Source: Shewanella piezotolerans WP3
GTDB taxonomy: Bacteria > Pseudomonadota > Gammaproteobacteria > Enterobacterales > Shewanellaceae
Assembly (NCBI RefSeq): GCF_000014885.1
Contig: NC_011566.1
Coordinates: forward strand, 5,082,501-5,146,500
Direction: 5' to 3'
Length of the DNA stretch: 64,000 bases
Under the pieces are notes generated by a model. The model made no database searches. It was not told the origin of the DNA and was given only the letters and a program-made list of their open reading frames with translations. The position numbers and the translations under genes were made by a program. This document shows, piece by piece, positions 47,541-55,689 of the stretch; positions within the stretch are counted from its first letter, which is position 1; each line of letters begins with the position of its first letter.

Positions 47541-48559
47541 AACCCCATCGACCTATCTAGCTTTAGTAGGTCAACAATGGCAAATAGCTGCTTCATCTCT
47601 TTGTTTATTTGACTAAACTCATACTCAAAGGTCGCCCCTTTAAATATCGATGCCATCTCAAAACGATTATCTTTGCTCTGCAACATAATCAGTAAACGGT
47701 CTTGATAAAAGGCACATTGGATTTTGTTATCAAAGCTTGCAGATAATGCCTGTAAGCGCTCCATAAAAGTCACGGTCAGTAGGAATCTAGCCTCTATCTG
47801 GTCGGTAGAGAATACATCAAATTGTTTCTCAAATATCGGATCTTCAAGCTTTACCCGCTCAAGTCCTTTAAAACTGCCCGATAAGAAATTGATCAGTCCA
47901 CCACGATTTTTAATCACCACTGTATGACCGTCAAATGATTTGTGGCTGCTAAGCTCTACCATCACCCCTCTAAATACAGTCTGAGTTTCAGTGCGTTTAT
48001 CACGCTGTACCTGCTTAGTCAGGTGCAACTCATTGAGCGCTATCTCAACGCCTTTATAGGTGCCCTGTACATAATCGTCGAAGTTAGCATTATCATAATA
48101 AGGCAGAATTTTAGATGCCTTTAATTTACTCAAGCTCATTTTGTGTTCGCGACTAAAGATAAAATCACTGCCAAAATACTTGAATATTTGCGGATAAATT
48201 CGCTGTTTGACGTCTTGTTTATAGTGTTTGATTGGACGATATAGCCACCATATAAAAGGCAGTAGCAATACCACTAATCCTACGTAAAACAACTCTGGCG
48301 CAGAGCCAAGATTGAGCATGGGTTTAAACAACATAGCTAACAGCAACAGCGCCGCATAGATAGCAGCGCTTAAGTACAACCTACCACGGCACGCTTTAAG
48401 GCTAGCCACTCGTGCGCTTTCAAACTTACTGGTTAACGGTTCAATATGTTGTTGGTAGTGGGCTTTAAATGCTTCAAGCTCCTCACTCGGTGCCTGCAAT
48501 CTGTCACCGCTACGCAAGGCTTTGATCTGCGAGCCAAAAATAAAACTAAAGATATTCAT
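47537..48559 (-). CDS. DUF3137 membrane protein
   Basis: This 340-residue protein has two membrane helices (about 62-82 and 91-107) after a short amphipathic start, then a cytosolic beta-rich domain (GTYKGVEIALNELHL, VFRGVMVELSSHKSF, HTVVIKNRGG). The pattern matches DUF3137, a family that often sits next to lemA. It lies between lemA and the transglycosylase gene in one operon. The function is unknown. Confidence 0.85.
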   Translation of the reverse strand: MNIFSFIFGSQIKALRSGDRLQAPSEELEAFKAHYQQHIEPLTSKFESARVASLKACRGRLYLSAAIYAALLLLAMLFKPMLNLGSAPELFYVGLVVLLLPFIWWLYRPIKHYKQDVKQRIYPQIFKYFGSDFIFSREHKMSLSKLKASKILPYYDNANFDDYVQGTYKGVEIALNELHLTKQVQRDKRTETQTVFRGVMVELSSHKSFDGHTVVIKNRGGLINFLSGSFKGLERVKLEDPIFEKQFDVFSTDQIEARFLLTVTFMERLQALSASFDNKIQCAFYQDRLLIMLQSKDNRFEMASIFKGATFEYEFSQINKEMKQLFAIVDLLKLDRSMGL

Positions 48560-48632
48560 AAAGTAACTATGTTAAATCGTATTTATTGGTTAATACACTT
48601 AAGCAATTGCCAAAGCGTTTCTTTGCTCTGTG

Positions 48633-49202
48633 TTACTTTAAATAGTCAGCCGCATCTACTGGCGCTTTCGCTGCTTCATCAGCTTCGTAAAAAGGCATCA
48701 CTTTTACATTTGCAATTGACGCTATGATTGAACCAGGGAAAATTTCAACGGCAGTATTGAGTTCTGAAACGGCGCTATTATAAAAACGACGTGCGGCAGA
48801 AAGCTGTGCTTCAACTTCGTTATAGGTTTGCATGGCTTGTAACATGGTATTGTCTGAACGAAGTTCAGGATAATTTTCAACGCTCACCATAAGTTGCGAC
48901 ATTTTCTGATTCAACTGTTCAGATACTTGCAGATGTTTTTTTACGGCAGCTGGGTCAGTGTCGCTATAACCCTCTATCGCTTGCGTCCTAAGCTCGGTGA
49001 TTTCAGTCAGTAATGACTTTTCATGATCCATAAACTTTTGCGCTATCTTCAAGATATTTGGCACTAAGTTAGAACGTTTTTTTAGCTGCACATCGATGCC
49101 TGATAATGCTTCTCGGCCCGCATTGCGTTTTTTAATTAAGCTGACATACCAGAGGTAAGCAATGATCACTGCTAACCCTAAGCCCAATAAAATACCTTCC
49201 AT
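48633..49202 (-). CDS. lemA: LemA family protein
   Basis: This 189-residue protein has one N-terminal membrane helix (GLGLAVIIAYLWYVSLI) and the LemA helical domain (DVQLKKRSNLVPNILKIAQ, MLQAMQTYNEVEAQLSAARRFYNSAV, FPGSIIASIANV). It is the first gene of a lemA-DUF3137-transglycosylase operon. LemA proteins are inner-membrane proteins of unclear envelope function. Confidence 0.93.
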   Translation of the reverse strand: MEGILLGLGLAVIIAYLWYVSLIKKRNAGREALSGIDVQLKKRSNLVPNILKIAQKFMDHEKSLLTEITELRTQAIEGYSDTDPAAVKKHLQVSEQLNQKMSQLMVSVENYPELRSDNTMLQAMQTYNEVEAQLSAARRFYNSAVSELNTAVEIFPGSIIASIANVKVMPFYEADEAAKAPVDAADYLK

Positions 49203-49734
49203 TACTACATATCCTTATCGTTGTTATTCGTGCCTTTCTATTGAGGCATCTGCACCAATATGCTGAGAAACTTGCTATTTCTCGCGTAACTATTGGTTTT
49301 AATAGCCACACTGTTACTTATTTAGCCGCCAAAATCCAGCCTAATAGGCTAACTAAGTCGCATTTTCTGTTGGTGTTTTTTAACTCAATGTTCACGCTAT
49401 TGGCCTAATTAGGTCGATAAAATCACATTTCACTGCTTAATATTGCTGGCTTGTCATCATTAATGGATTAGGCTTACCAAATAACATTAACTGGCCAAAT
49501 TACCAACAACAATAAAAGATAATACGATTAAAATCAGCAGCTAACAACAAGATGAAATTAGTGTTTTTTTGTACAGCTTTGCAATCAGGTTGGTGTTCAT
49601 AGCTAATGTTTAAAGAAATTAGTTATGTATTGGACTATTGATATCTAAAAAGCAGCATTAAGGTTTGAAAAACTGACTAAACAGACCTACTCACGAAACT
49701 TAATGCAGTAGTCTCAAACTCGCTTACTCTTCAT
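49203..49734. other. Intergenic region upstream of lemA
   Basis: About 530 AT-rich bases without a credible ORF. CCAGCCTAATAGGCTAAC near 49330-49350 and GGCCTAATTAGG near 49400 are short palindromes. It should contain the lemA promoter. Confidence 0.4.
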
Positions 49735-49939
49735 TCAGCCGGGATACAGTTACGAGCCGCTATAGTCATCACATCCTAGGCGACATTGTTAACCAATCAA
49801 TCCCTTTTTGGACTCATTTTATATGAGTCCTTTTTTTGGGCTCTATTTACGACTAACACATTGTTTAAACATGAATAACTGTTCATCTAATCTGTCTTTA
49901 GCATTCAGCTTTGATACAGCTTGTAAGCGCTATATTAGA

Positions 49940-50032
49940 GTCATCCCCAACGGACAGTTATTTTGTAAGCTTTACCGAACATTGTTAACCAATCAATCCC
50001 TTTGGACTCATTCTACATGAGTCCTTTTTTTT
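49940..50032 (+). ncRNA. Candidate small RNA, copy 1
   Basis: I infer a transcript of about 90 nt from GTCATCCCCAACGGACAG to the T run. Upstream, TTGATA with TATATT/TATTAG 14-16 bases on is a possible sigma-70 promoter. The terminator stem is GGACTCAT/ATGAGTCC (50004-50024). The 5' end is a guess; strand follows from the T run. Confidence 0.45.
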
Positions 50033-50133
50033 GGCTTTAATTATGACTAACACATTGTTTAAACATGAATAACTGTTCATCTAATCTGTCTTTAGCATTC
50101 AGCTTTGATACAGCTTGTAAGCGCTATATTAGA

Positions 50134-50228
50134 GTCATCCCCAACGGACAGTTATTTTGTAAGCTTTACCGAACATTGTTAACCAATCAATCCCTTTTGG
50201 ACTCATTCAACATGAGTCCTTTTTTTTT
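50134..50228 (+). ncRNA. Candidate small RNA, copy 2
   Basis: Same promoter-like box, body and terminator (50199-50219, nine T) as copy 1. Only the terminator loop differs (TCAAC instead of TCTAC). Confidence 0.45.
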
Positions 50229-50329
50229 GGCTTTAATTATGACTAACACATTGTTTAAACATGAATAACTGTTCATCTAATCTGTCTTTAGCATTCAGCT
50301 TTGATACAGCTTGTAGGCGCTATATTAGA

Positions 50330-50422
50330 GTCATCCCCAACGGACAGTTATTTTGTAAGCTTTACCGAACATTGTTAACCAATCAATCCCTTTTGGACTC
50401 ATTCAACATGAGTCCTTTTTTT
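50330..50422 (+). ncRNA. Candidate small RNA, copy 3
   Basis: Same body and terminator (50395-50415). Upstream it reads CTTGTAGGCGC, one change from copies 1 and 2. Confidence 0.45.
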
Positions 50423-50523
50423 GGCTTTAATTATGACTAACACATTGTTTAAACATGAATAACTGTTCATCTAATCTGTCTTTAGCGTTCAGCTTTGATA
50501 CAGCTTGTAAACGCTATATTAGA

Positions 50524-50616
50524 GTCATCCCCAACGGACAGTTATTTTGTAAGCTTTACCGAACATTGTTAACCAATCAATCCCTTTGGACTCATTCTAC
50601 ATGAGTCCTTTTTTTT
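50524..50616 (+). ncRNA. Candidate small RNA, copy 4
   Basis: Same body and terminator (50588-50608). Upstream it reads CTTGTAAACGC. It is the last copy before the AbgT-family gene. Confidence 0.45.
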
Positions 50617-50853
50617 GACTTTTTACTTTTTCCCTCACTTTCCAAAAACACCACGCTGGTTAGCTATACCGCGCTGCTGTAAGCTTTACAGGTCATTTTA
50701 AGGTTCAATTAATTTTTGTTATCCATCATGCAAGCTCAATTTACATATCGAACCATAGATATAGCGCTTCGACTACAAAATTGATGTTTCAGAGCAACCT
50801 AAGCTGACTCAATAACAAACATAAAAATAATTAGACAATTGAAGGAAGATCAA

Positions 50854-52473
50854 ATGAGCACCGATAAAGGCGAGAGCTTGCCTCTACCTAACGACCCACC
50901 CTCGAGCCCCGAGCAGAAACAGAGTGGCTGGTTTGTAAACTTTCTCAATGTTGTTGAACGTTTAGGTAACTTACTGCCTCACCCTATAACGCTATTTGCA
51001 ATGTTTTGCGCCGCGGTTGTGGTGATTAGTGGTGTTGCTGGTTACTTTGAACTAACGGTTATTGACCCTCGCCCAGAAGGAGCCTCTGGTCGCAGCGCTG
51101 ACGGTCTCATTCACGTTGTAAGCCTGATGAATGCCGAAGGCTTGCGTATGATCGTATCAAACTTGGTCACCAACTTTACTGGCTTTACCCCGCTCGGAAC
51201 CGTGCTTGTTGCGCTGTTAGGTGTTGGTATTGCTGAACGTTCTGGTTTGCTTTCTGCAGCTATGCGTTTATTGGTTATGGGGACATCAAAGCGCCTTGTG
51301 ACCCTCACCATAGTATTTGCAGGCATTGTGTCTAACACCGCAGCCGAGCTTGGCTATGTGGTACTTATTCCAATGGCGGCGATGATCTTCCACTCGCTCG
51401 GTCGCCATCCATTAGCTGGTCTGGCCGCTGCATTTGCTGGTGTCTCAGGCGGTTATAGTGCCAACCTCTTACTCGGTACTGTTGATCCTCTTTTATCTGG
51501 GATCACTGAAGCAGCCGCACAGATGATTGACCCTGAATACCTTGTTGGCCCAGAGGTGAACTGGTATTTCATGTTTGTTTCAACCTTCTTAATCACCTTC
51601 TTAGGCGCGCTTGTTACCGAGAAAATTGTTGAGCCTAAACTGGGTAAGTATGATCCCAGTGAAGCGGCTACAGATCTCAGCGAACAAAAGATGGACGGGG
51701 TGACCGATATAGAGAAGAAAGCGCTTAAGGCTGCAGGTCTTGCCGTATTGGCGATGTCGGTGTTACTCGCGCTTACCATCATTCCTGAGGGCGCGCCGCT
51801 GCGAAACCCCGATACAGGTCTAGTTGCAGGCTCACCATTTCTGAAAGGGATCGTCGCCTTTATCTTTATCTGCTTTGCTATTCCAGGTTTAGTTTACGGT
51901 AGAGTTGTCGGCAGCATGAAGCGTGATGTCGACGTAATTAATGCCATGTCTCACAGCATGAGTAGCATGGGCATGTACATCGTACTGGTGTTTTTTGCCT
52001 CGCAATTTGTCGCCTTCTTTAAGTGGACTAACTTAGGTGCGGTATTGGCAGTATCAGGTGCAGACGCATTAAATGCTATTGGCCTCACTGGACCATTAGT
52101 ATTTGTGCTGTTTATTATGATGTGTGGTTTTATTAACTTAATGCTTGGCAGTGCTTCTGCTCAGTGGGCAGTTACCGCCCCTATCTTTGTCCCTATGCTT
52201 ATGCTTGTTGGTTATGCTCCAGAAACTATTCAAGCGGCCTATAGAATCGGCGACTCAGTGACTAACCTCATTACTCCGATGATGAGCTATTTTGGCCTCA
52301 TTTTAGCGGTTGCATCGCAATATAAGAAGAATCTCGGCATCGGCACCTTAGTCGCCACTATGTTGCCATACTCCATCGTGTTCTTTATTGGCTGGACCTG
52401 CTTCTTCTTCATCTGGGTATTCGGCTTTGGTTTGCCAGTAGGACCAGGCGCAGAGACCTATTACACCCCTTAA
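50854..52473 (+). CDS. AbgT-family transporter
   Basis: This 539-residue inner-membrane protein has about 12 helices and AbgT landmarks (LNVVERLGNLLPHPITLFAMF, SGVAGYF near the start, GGYSANLLLG, FINLMLGSASAQWAVTAPIFVPM near the end). The family includes E. coli AbgT (p-aminobenzoyl-glutamate uptake) and MtrF (sulfonamide efflux). The direction here is unknown. ATG 50854 is preceded by AAGGAAG. No abgAB peptidase genes are adjacent. A strong terminator follows. Confidence 0.9.
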   Translation: MSTDKGESLPLPNDPPSSPEQKQSGWFVNFLNVVERLGNLLPHPITLFAMFCAAVVVISGVAGYFELTVIDPRPEGASGRSADGLIHVVSLMNAEGLRMIVSNLVTNFTGFTPLGTVLVALLGVGIAERSGLLSAAMRLLVMGTSKRLVTLTIVFAGIVSNTAAELGYVVLIPMAAMIFHSLGRHPLAGLAAAFAGVSGGYSANLLLGTVDPLLSGITEAAAQMIDPEYLVGPEVNWYFMFVSTFLITFLGALVTEKIVEPKLGKYDPSEAATDLSEQKMDGVTDIEKKALKAAGLAVLAMSVLLALTIIPEGAPLRNPDTGLVAGSPFLKGIVAFIFICFAIPGLVYGRVVGSMKRDVDVINAMSHSMSSMGMYIVLVFFASQFVAFFKWTNLGAVLAVSGADALNAIGLTGPLVFVLFIMMCGFINLMLGSASAQWAVTAPIFVPMLMLVGYAPETIQAAYRIGDSVTNLITPMMSYFGLILAVASQYKKNLGIGTLVATMLPYSIVFFIGWTCFFFIWVFGFGLPVGPGAETYYTP

Positions 52474-52509
52474 GTACTAGACGCTAAAAATAGTCAATAC
52501 TGATGATTA

Positions 52510-52544
52510 GACCGTATCTTATATTATGAGATACGGTCTTTTTT
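52510..52544 (+). terminator. Intrinsic terminator of the AbgT-family gene
   Basis: GACCGTATCT/AGATACGGTC (10 bp, 9-base loop) followed by TTTTTTAT. Confidence 0.9.
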
Positions 52545-52709
52545 ATAGGAGATAGATTAGCAGATAACTCTCGAATATTAGAAGATCTAGGGCGAGAAAT
52601 TGAGGTTTAGGGCTCTATTAGCGCATATTAACTTTTAACTACTTGGTTACTCACTTTTAGACAACAGTTTGTTTGTGCTTGAGCACTTCGACATCTAAAA
52701 GCCAAACCA

Positions 52710-52935
52710 ATCAAACTTCGTTTGATATAAGATCGTGGCGCTTCGCCCACACCCGAGCCAAGGGGCAAAGCGCTTGCGCCCCTTAACAATCCCTCAGCGC
52801 CCCAAACGAAGTTGCCTTCCTCATACTTATTCGAAATAGCCTAGCGCTTCCGATGGGACATCCTGTCCCGCGAAAGCTATGCCCACGTCCGTGTGGGCAT
52901 TACGGCTATTTCTTCAACGCACTTCGGTAACTTCG
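52710..52935. repeat. Hairpin-rich structured element
   Basis: Several stems nest here. ATCAAAC/GTTTGAT (52710-52726) and AAGGGGC/GCCCCTT (52760-52784) come first. Then an outer stem CGAAGTTGCC/GGTAACTTCG (52807-52816 with 52926-52935, one G-T) encloses GAAATAGCC/GGCTATTTC (52833-52841 with 52904-52912), which encloses two hairpins, GGGACA/TGTCCC (52855-52869) and TGCCCAC/GTGGGCA (52880-52899). GC content is higher than around it. No ORF. It could be an intergenic repeat or a structured RNA; I suspect a Shewanella-type dispersed repeat. Confidence 0.55.
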
Positions 52936-52990
52936 ATGGGGAGTGGGTGTATTGGCTGAGTCTGTAATGGCTGTTAGTCACTAGATATCA

Positions 52991-53013
52991 GCCTAACGGG
53001 CAAGCTCATTATT
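52991..53013 (-). other. attC-like half site at the intron 3' junction
   Basis: GCCTAAC at 52991-52997 fits the RYYYAAC integron core consensus (GTTAGGC on the minus strand). The other half would be near 55187, where TGCGTTAGTAC lies beyond the intron 5' end. CTAACG and CGTTAG are complementary, so a short attC-like site may have been the intron target. Confidence 0.45.
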
Positions 53014-53054
53014 GTCGGATAGGCGGCACTTGTTACCAAGTGCCACCCTCCTAA

Positions 53055-53088
53055 GAACCGTACGTGCAACTTTCACTGCATACGGCTC
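53055..53088 (-). ncRNA. Group II intron domain V
   Basis: The 34-nt minus-strand hairpin starts GAGCCGTATGC, has a GAAA loop and ends GCACGTACGGTTC, the catalytic domain V consensus. Domain VI (GGCACTTG/CAAGTGCC stem) follows directly. Confidence 0.9.
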
Positions 53089-53124
53089 AAGCCTCCACAA
53101 AGGCGTATTCTGTTACCCAGCACC

Positions 53125-54597
53125 CTACATAGCAGCCAAAACAGGATCAAACCAAGAGTTTCTGCCTTCCTTTGCCCGTTTCCGCTTACTTAAGTAAGCT
53201 TCGTATTCGGGGTCGTAAGGTATAGCTGCGCTCCTGATTTTCACATGTCTTTTTATCGGCGTTTGAGCTATCTGAACCAGATTAAAATGGCAGTCCATGT
53301 TGGCAATCTTCTGCCAGCCATGGAATTGCCACCCACCTATGCGATTCATGTAATATTTACGCCTCACCCAGTCCTTACTTTTCGTTGGATGACGCCTTAC
53401 CGCCCATCGCCATAACAGCCAGAAAAGTTGATGGCCTACATAACCGAAAACTTGCTTTGCAACACTGTGGCGATAATAGTTCGCCCATCCTCTCAGTTTC
53501 GGATTCAATATTTTGATTAAATCGTTAACGGGGATTGTTGGATGTTTTCTGATGAATTCACGTAGATTACTCAAAAATGATAGAACGTTACTCTTGCTCG
53601 GTTTAATGAGCAGTTTGCCTTTGTACTTCCTAAGATTGAATCCCAGAAAGTCAAAACCATCATCGATATGAGTTATGTGCGTTTTCTCATCAGAGAGTGT
53701 TAAGCCTCTTTCCTGTAGAAAGCCCATGAGTTGCGGTTTGATTTCATTGACGAGCACTTCCTTCGAAGAACCTGTGATAACAAAATCATCTGCGTACCCG
53801 ATAAAGTTGACTCTATTCCCTGTTTTACAAGCAATAGACTTAACCAACTGTTCTAACCCAGCCAGCGTCAGTAACATCAGCGTTGGGGAGATTATCCCGC
53901 CTTGCGGTGTTCCTTCTGCTGTTTTGTAGAACAATCCTTTATCAACATAACCACATCCAAGCCATTGTTTCAGCATTCGCTTATCTAATTGAATGTTATC
54001 GATGAGCCATTGATGACCAATCTTATCGAAACAGGCTTTGATATCTCCCTCAAGAACCCACTGACTAGAGCGCTTCATACACAAACATTTGAAGCACTGT
54101 GCAATTGCATCTGCTGCGCTTCGGTTAGGTCGAAAGCCATAGCTATTGAGGTCGGCTGCCGTTTCTGAAATAGGCTCCAAGGCGAGAAGATGAAGCGCTT
54201 GTTGCGCTCTGTCTATCATGCAGGGAATGCCTAAAGGTCTGAGTTTGCCGTTTTTCTTGGGGATGTAGATCCGCCTGAGCGGTTTGGCATGATAGCCTTT
54301 TCTGCTCAGTTGATTGACCGCCGCCATACACCGGACATCGGTGTTCCAGATGATGCCGTCGATTCCAGGTGTTTTGCTGCCTTTGTTTTGAGAAACTCTT
54401 TTAACTGCAAGCAATTTTGCTGATTTAGAGTGAGTTAATATCCACTGCAACGCTTTCGCCTTACCGTGTTTACCTTCTCGGGTTGCTTTTGCAATGCGCA
54501 TTTGAAGCTTTAATACATGTTGCTTAACCGCTTTCCAGTTAATGGATTGCCATTGAGCGCTGTTAGGAGATGCACTAACTTCGATTGAAGCCATCAT
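53125..54597 (-). CDS. Group II intron reverse transcriptase/maturase
   Basis: This protein (490 residues from ATG 54597, which has AAGGAG 8 bases upstream) has an N-terminal RT0 segment, reverse transcriptase blocks with GIDGIIWNTD, RPLGIPCMIDRAQQALHLLALEP, YGFRPNRSAADAI, GTPQGGIISPTLMLLTLAGLE and the catalytic FIGYADDF, and the maturase X domain (LRGWANYYRHSV). After HVKIRSAAIPYDPEYEAY it stops at WFDPVLAAM, without the HNH endonuclease zinc motifs many relatives carry. It would help splicing and reverse-splice into DNA. Confidence 0.92.
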   Translation of the reverse strand: MMASIEVSASPNSAQWQSINWKAVKQHVLKLQMRIAKATREGKHGKAKALQWILTHSKSAKLLAVKRVSQNKGSKTPGIDGIIWNTDVRCMAAVNQLSRKGYHAKPLRRIYIPKKNGKLRPLGIPCMIDRAQQALHLLALEPISETAADLNSYGFRPNRSAADAIAQCFKCLCMKRSSQWVLEGDIKACFDKIGHQWLIDNIQLDKRMLKQWLGCGYVDKGLFYKTAEGTPQGGIISPTLMLLTLAGLEQLVKSIACKTGNRVNFIGYADDFVITGSSKEVLVNEIKPQLMGFLQERGLTLSDEKTHITHIDDGFDFLGFNLRKYKGKLLIKPSKSNVLSFLSNLREFIRKHPTIPVNDLIKILNPKLRGWANYYRHSVAKQVFGYVGHQLFWLLWRWAVRRHPTKSKDWVRRKYYMNRIGGWQFHGWQKIANMDCHFNLVQIAQTPIKRHVKIRSAAIPYDPEYEAYLSKRKRAKEGRNSWFDPVLAAM

Positions 54598-55174
54598 TTG
54601 CGTTTCTCCTTGAATAAAGTTCTTCAAATCATCTTGCAACGGGAGACCAGCTAGAAGTCAGCTCGCTTTCGCGCCAGATAACAACCTGTATCCGCATCAT
54701 TACAACACGGCTTTCGCTTTTTCCAGCCTCCTTTACCTACATCACTATCAGTAGCCTTCGCAGGCCACTTTCCCCAAAGGGAGCAATACAGGCTTACCCT
54801 GTTCCGTATGTCGCGCAACGTCAGGTTAGATGCCCACTATAGTGCGGAGAGTTATTTGATCACGAAAGAGCACTGTCCAATCTCTTTCCAACTCTCGTGC
54901 CTTTTGGCCACAGCGTATTAACCACTTCCGCTGTTTCTCATATAACGCACCTTACATGGATTCACATACGTTCATCATACTGACACCCTAGCACTTACCC
55001 GATTGTGGTTATCAGGAAGAACGTCCTCTCACGATTCAGTTCCCATTTGACATAAGCCAAATATCGTTACATTGTCAGACTCGCTACTTTATTCAGAGTC
55101 TTAGGGTCATCTGGTGATACAGATGGTTCACTCTTACCGTGGTGAACAACGCTTCATACGACTTCAGGTCGCAC

Positions 55175-55267
55175 GGACAGAAATGCGTTAGTACAAAGGG
55201 TCTAAAAACCGGAATGGGATTAGTAAATGTATGGATAGCCAATTAAAGTTACCCTGACCCCACATAT
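55175..55267. other. Intron 5' exon and flank
   Basis: Sequence between the intron 5' end and the attC-like site. TGCGTTAGTAC near 55184-55194 may be the second half of the attC that the intron split. GGGGTCAGGGTAACTTTAATTGG (minus) near 55235-55257 was not recognised. Confidence 0.35.
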
Positions 55268-55359
55268 CCTTAACGTCGGCAGCACCAGCTTGTTTTAAGT
55301 TGATTGAGCGAGCAGCGAAAGCAGCTTAAAACAAGTCTGCGTGACTGCCCTTGTCAAGT
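55268..55359 (-). other. attC-like integron recombination site
   Basis: A 92-bp imperfect palindrome. Arms are GGCAGCACCAGCTTGTTTTAAG (55278-55299) and its near complement at 55325-55349. The ends CCTTAAC (55268) and GTCAAGT (55353) each match RYYYAAC/GTTRRRY at 6 of 7 positions. It begins three bases after the stop of the cassette gene at 55362, as cassette attC sites do. Confidence 0.65.
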
Positions 55360-55361
55360 GC

Positions 55362-55652
55362 TTACTTGCCCATAAGCTTCAATTCATGGAACGTTTTATT
55401 AAAGTCATACAATTGTTCTTCGCCACAGTCATACTCGGCTTGCCATAGGACATCTCTGTAGTCTGTATGAGCAAGTTCAATTACCTGCTTGAAACGATCC
55501 ATATTACCTTTGGACAAGAAGACCATAGCTCGAATCATGCGATCTCCAATCATGCCTTTAGTTCGAGCATCTACAATCTCAAGCTGCTCGATAGCCAGAG
55601 GTAAATCAGCCCCAAAATCCAGCTCAATTTTCTGATATATATCCGTCTTCAT
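55362..55652 (-). CDS. Gene-cassette ORF, hypothetical protein
   Basis: This 96-residue soluble protein starts MKTDIYQKIELDFG and is acidic and helical (LPLAIEQLEIVDARTKGMIGD, RMIRAMVFLSKGNMDRFKQVIELAH). I do not recognise it. Its stop is three bases from an attC-like palindrome, so it is most likely an integron cassette gene. ATG 55652 was chosen; an in-frame TTG/GTG just upstream is possible. Confidence 0.65.
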   Translation of the reverse strand: MKTDIYQKIELDFGADLPLAIEQLEIVDARTKGMIGDRMIRAMVFLSKGNMDRFKQVIELAHTDYRDVLWQAEYDCGEEQLYDFNKTFHELKLMGK

Positions 55653-55689
55653 ATGCACCAAGCTTTAGCAGTCCCGTCACTTTATTGGC

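Larger units (their letters stand above)
49735..50616 (+). repeat. Tandem array of about 195-bp units, each ending in a terminator
   Basis: Four near-identical units (49838-50032, 50033-50228, 50229-50422, 50423-50616; 194-196 bp each) follow a shorter, diverged copy (49735-49837). Each unit ends in the hairpin GGACTCAT/ATGAGTCC with a run of 7 or more T. Loop and linker bases vary while stems and the segment CCCCAACGGACAGTTATTTT are constant. Terminators after every unit suggest separate transcripts rather than protein repeats. Frames of about 65-70 codons across the units run through the terminators and are not credible genes. Confidence 0.85.
53014..55174 (-). mobile_element. Group II intron
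   Basis: On the minus strand the element begins GTGCGACCTGAAGTCGTATG at 55174, the standard 5' end, and ends with domain V (53055-53088), domain VI and ...CCTATCCGAC at 53014. It encodes a reverse transcriptase/maturase in the domain IV position. Length is about 2161 nt. The 535 bases between 54640 and 55174 hold domains I-III. It should be a self-splicing retroelement. The flanks look like an integron attC-type sequence. Confidence 0.85.

Noticed and set aside
49808..50268. 67-70-codon ORFs in the tandem array (MNNCSSNLSLAFSFD...)
   Set aside because: They run through the terminator hairpins and follow from the repeat; RNA units explain the pattern better.
49735..50616. CRISPR array
   Set aside because: Units are about 195 bp, nearly identical throughout and without short repeats alternating with unique spacers.
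53055..53088. Possible intrinsic terminator downstream of the reverse transcriptase
   Set aside because: It is the group II intron domain V hairpin and lacks a T run.
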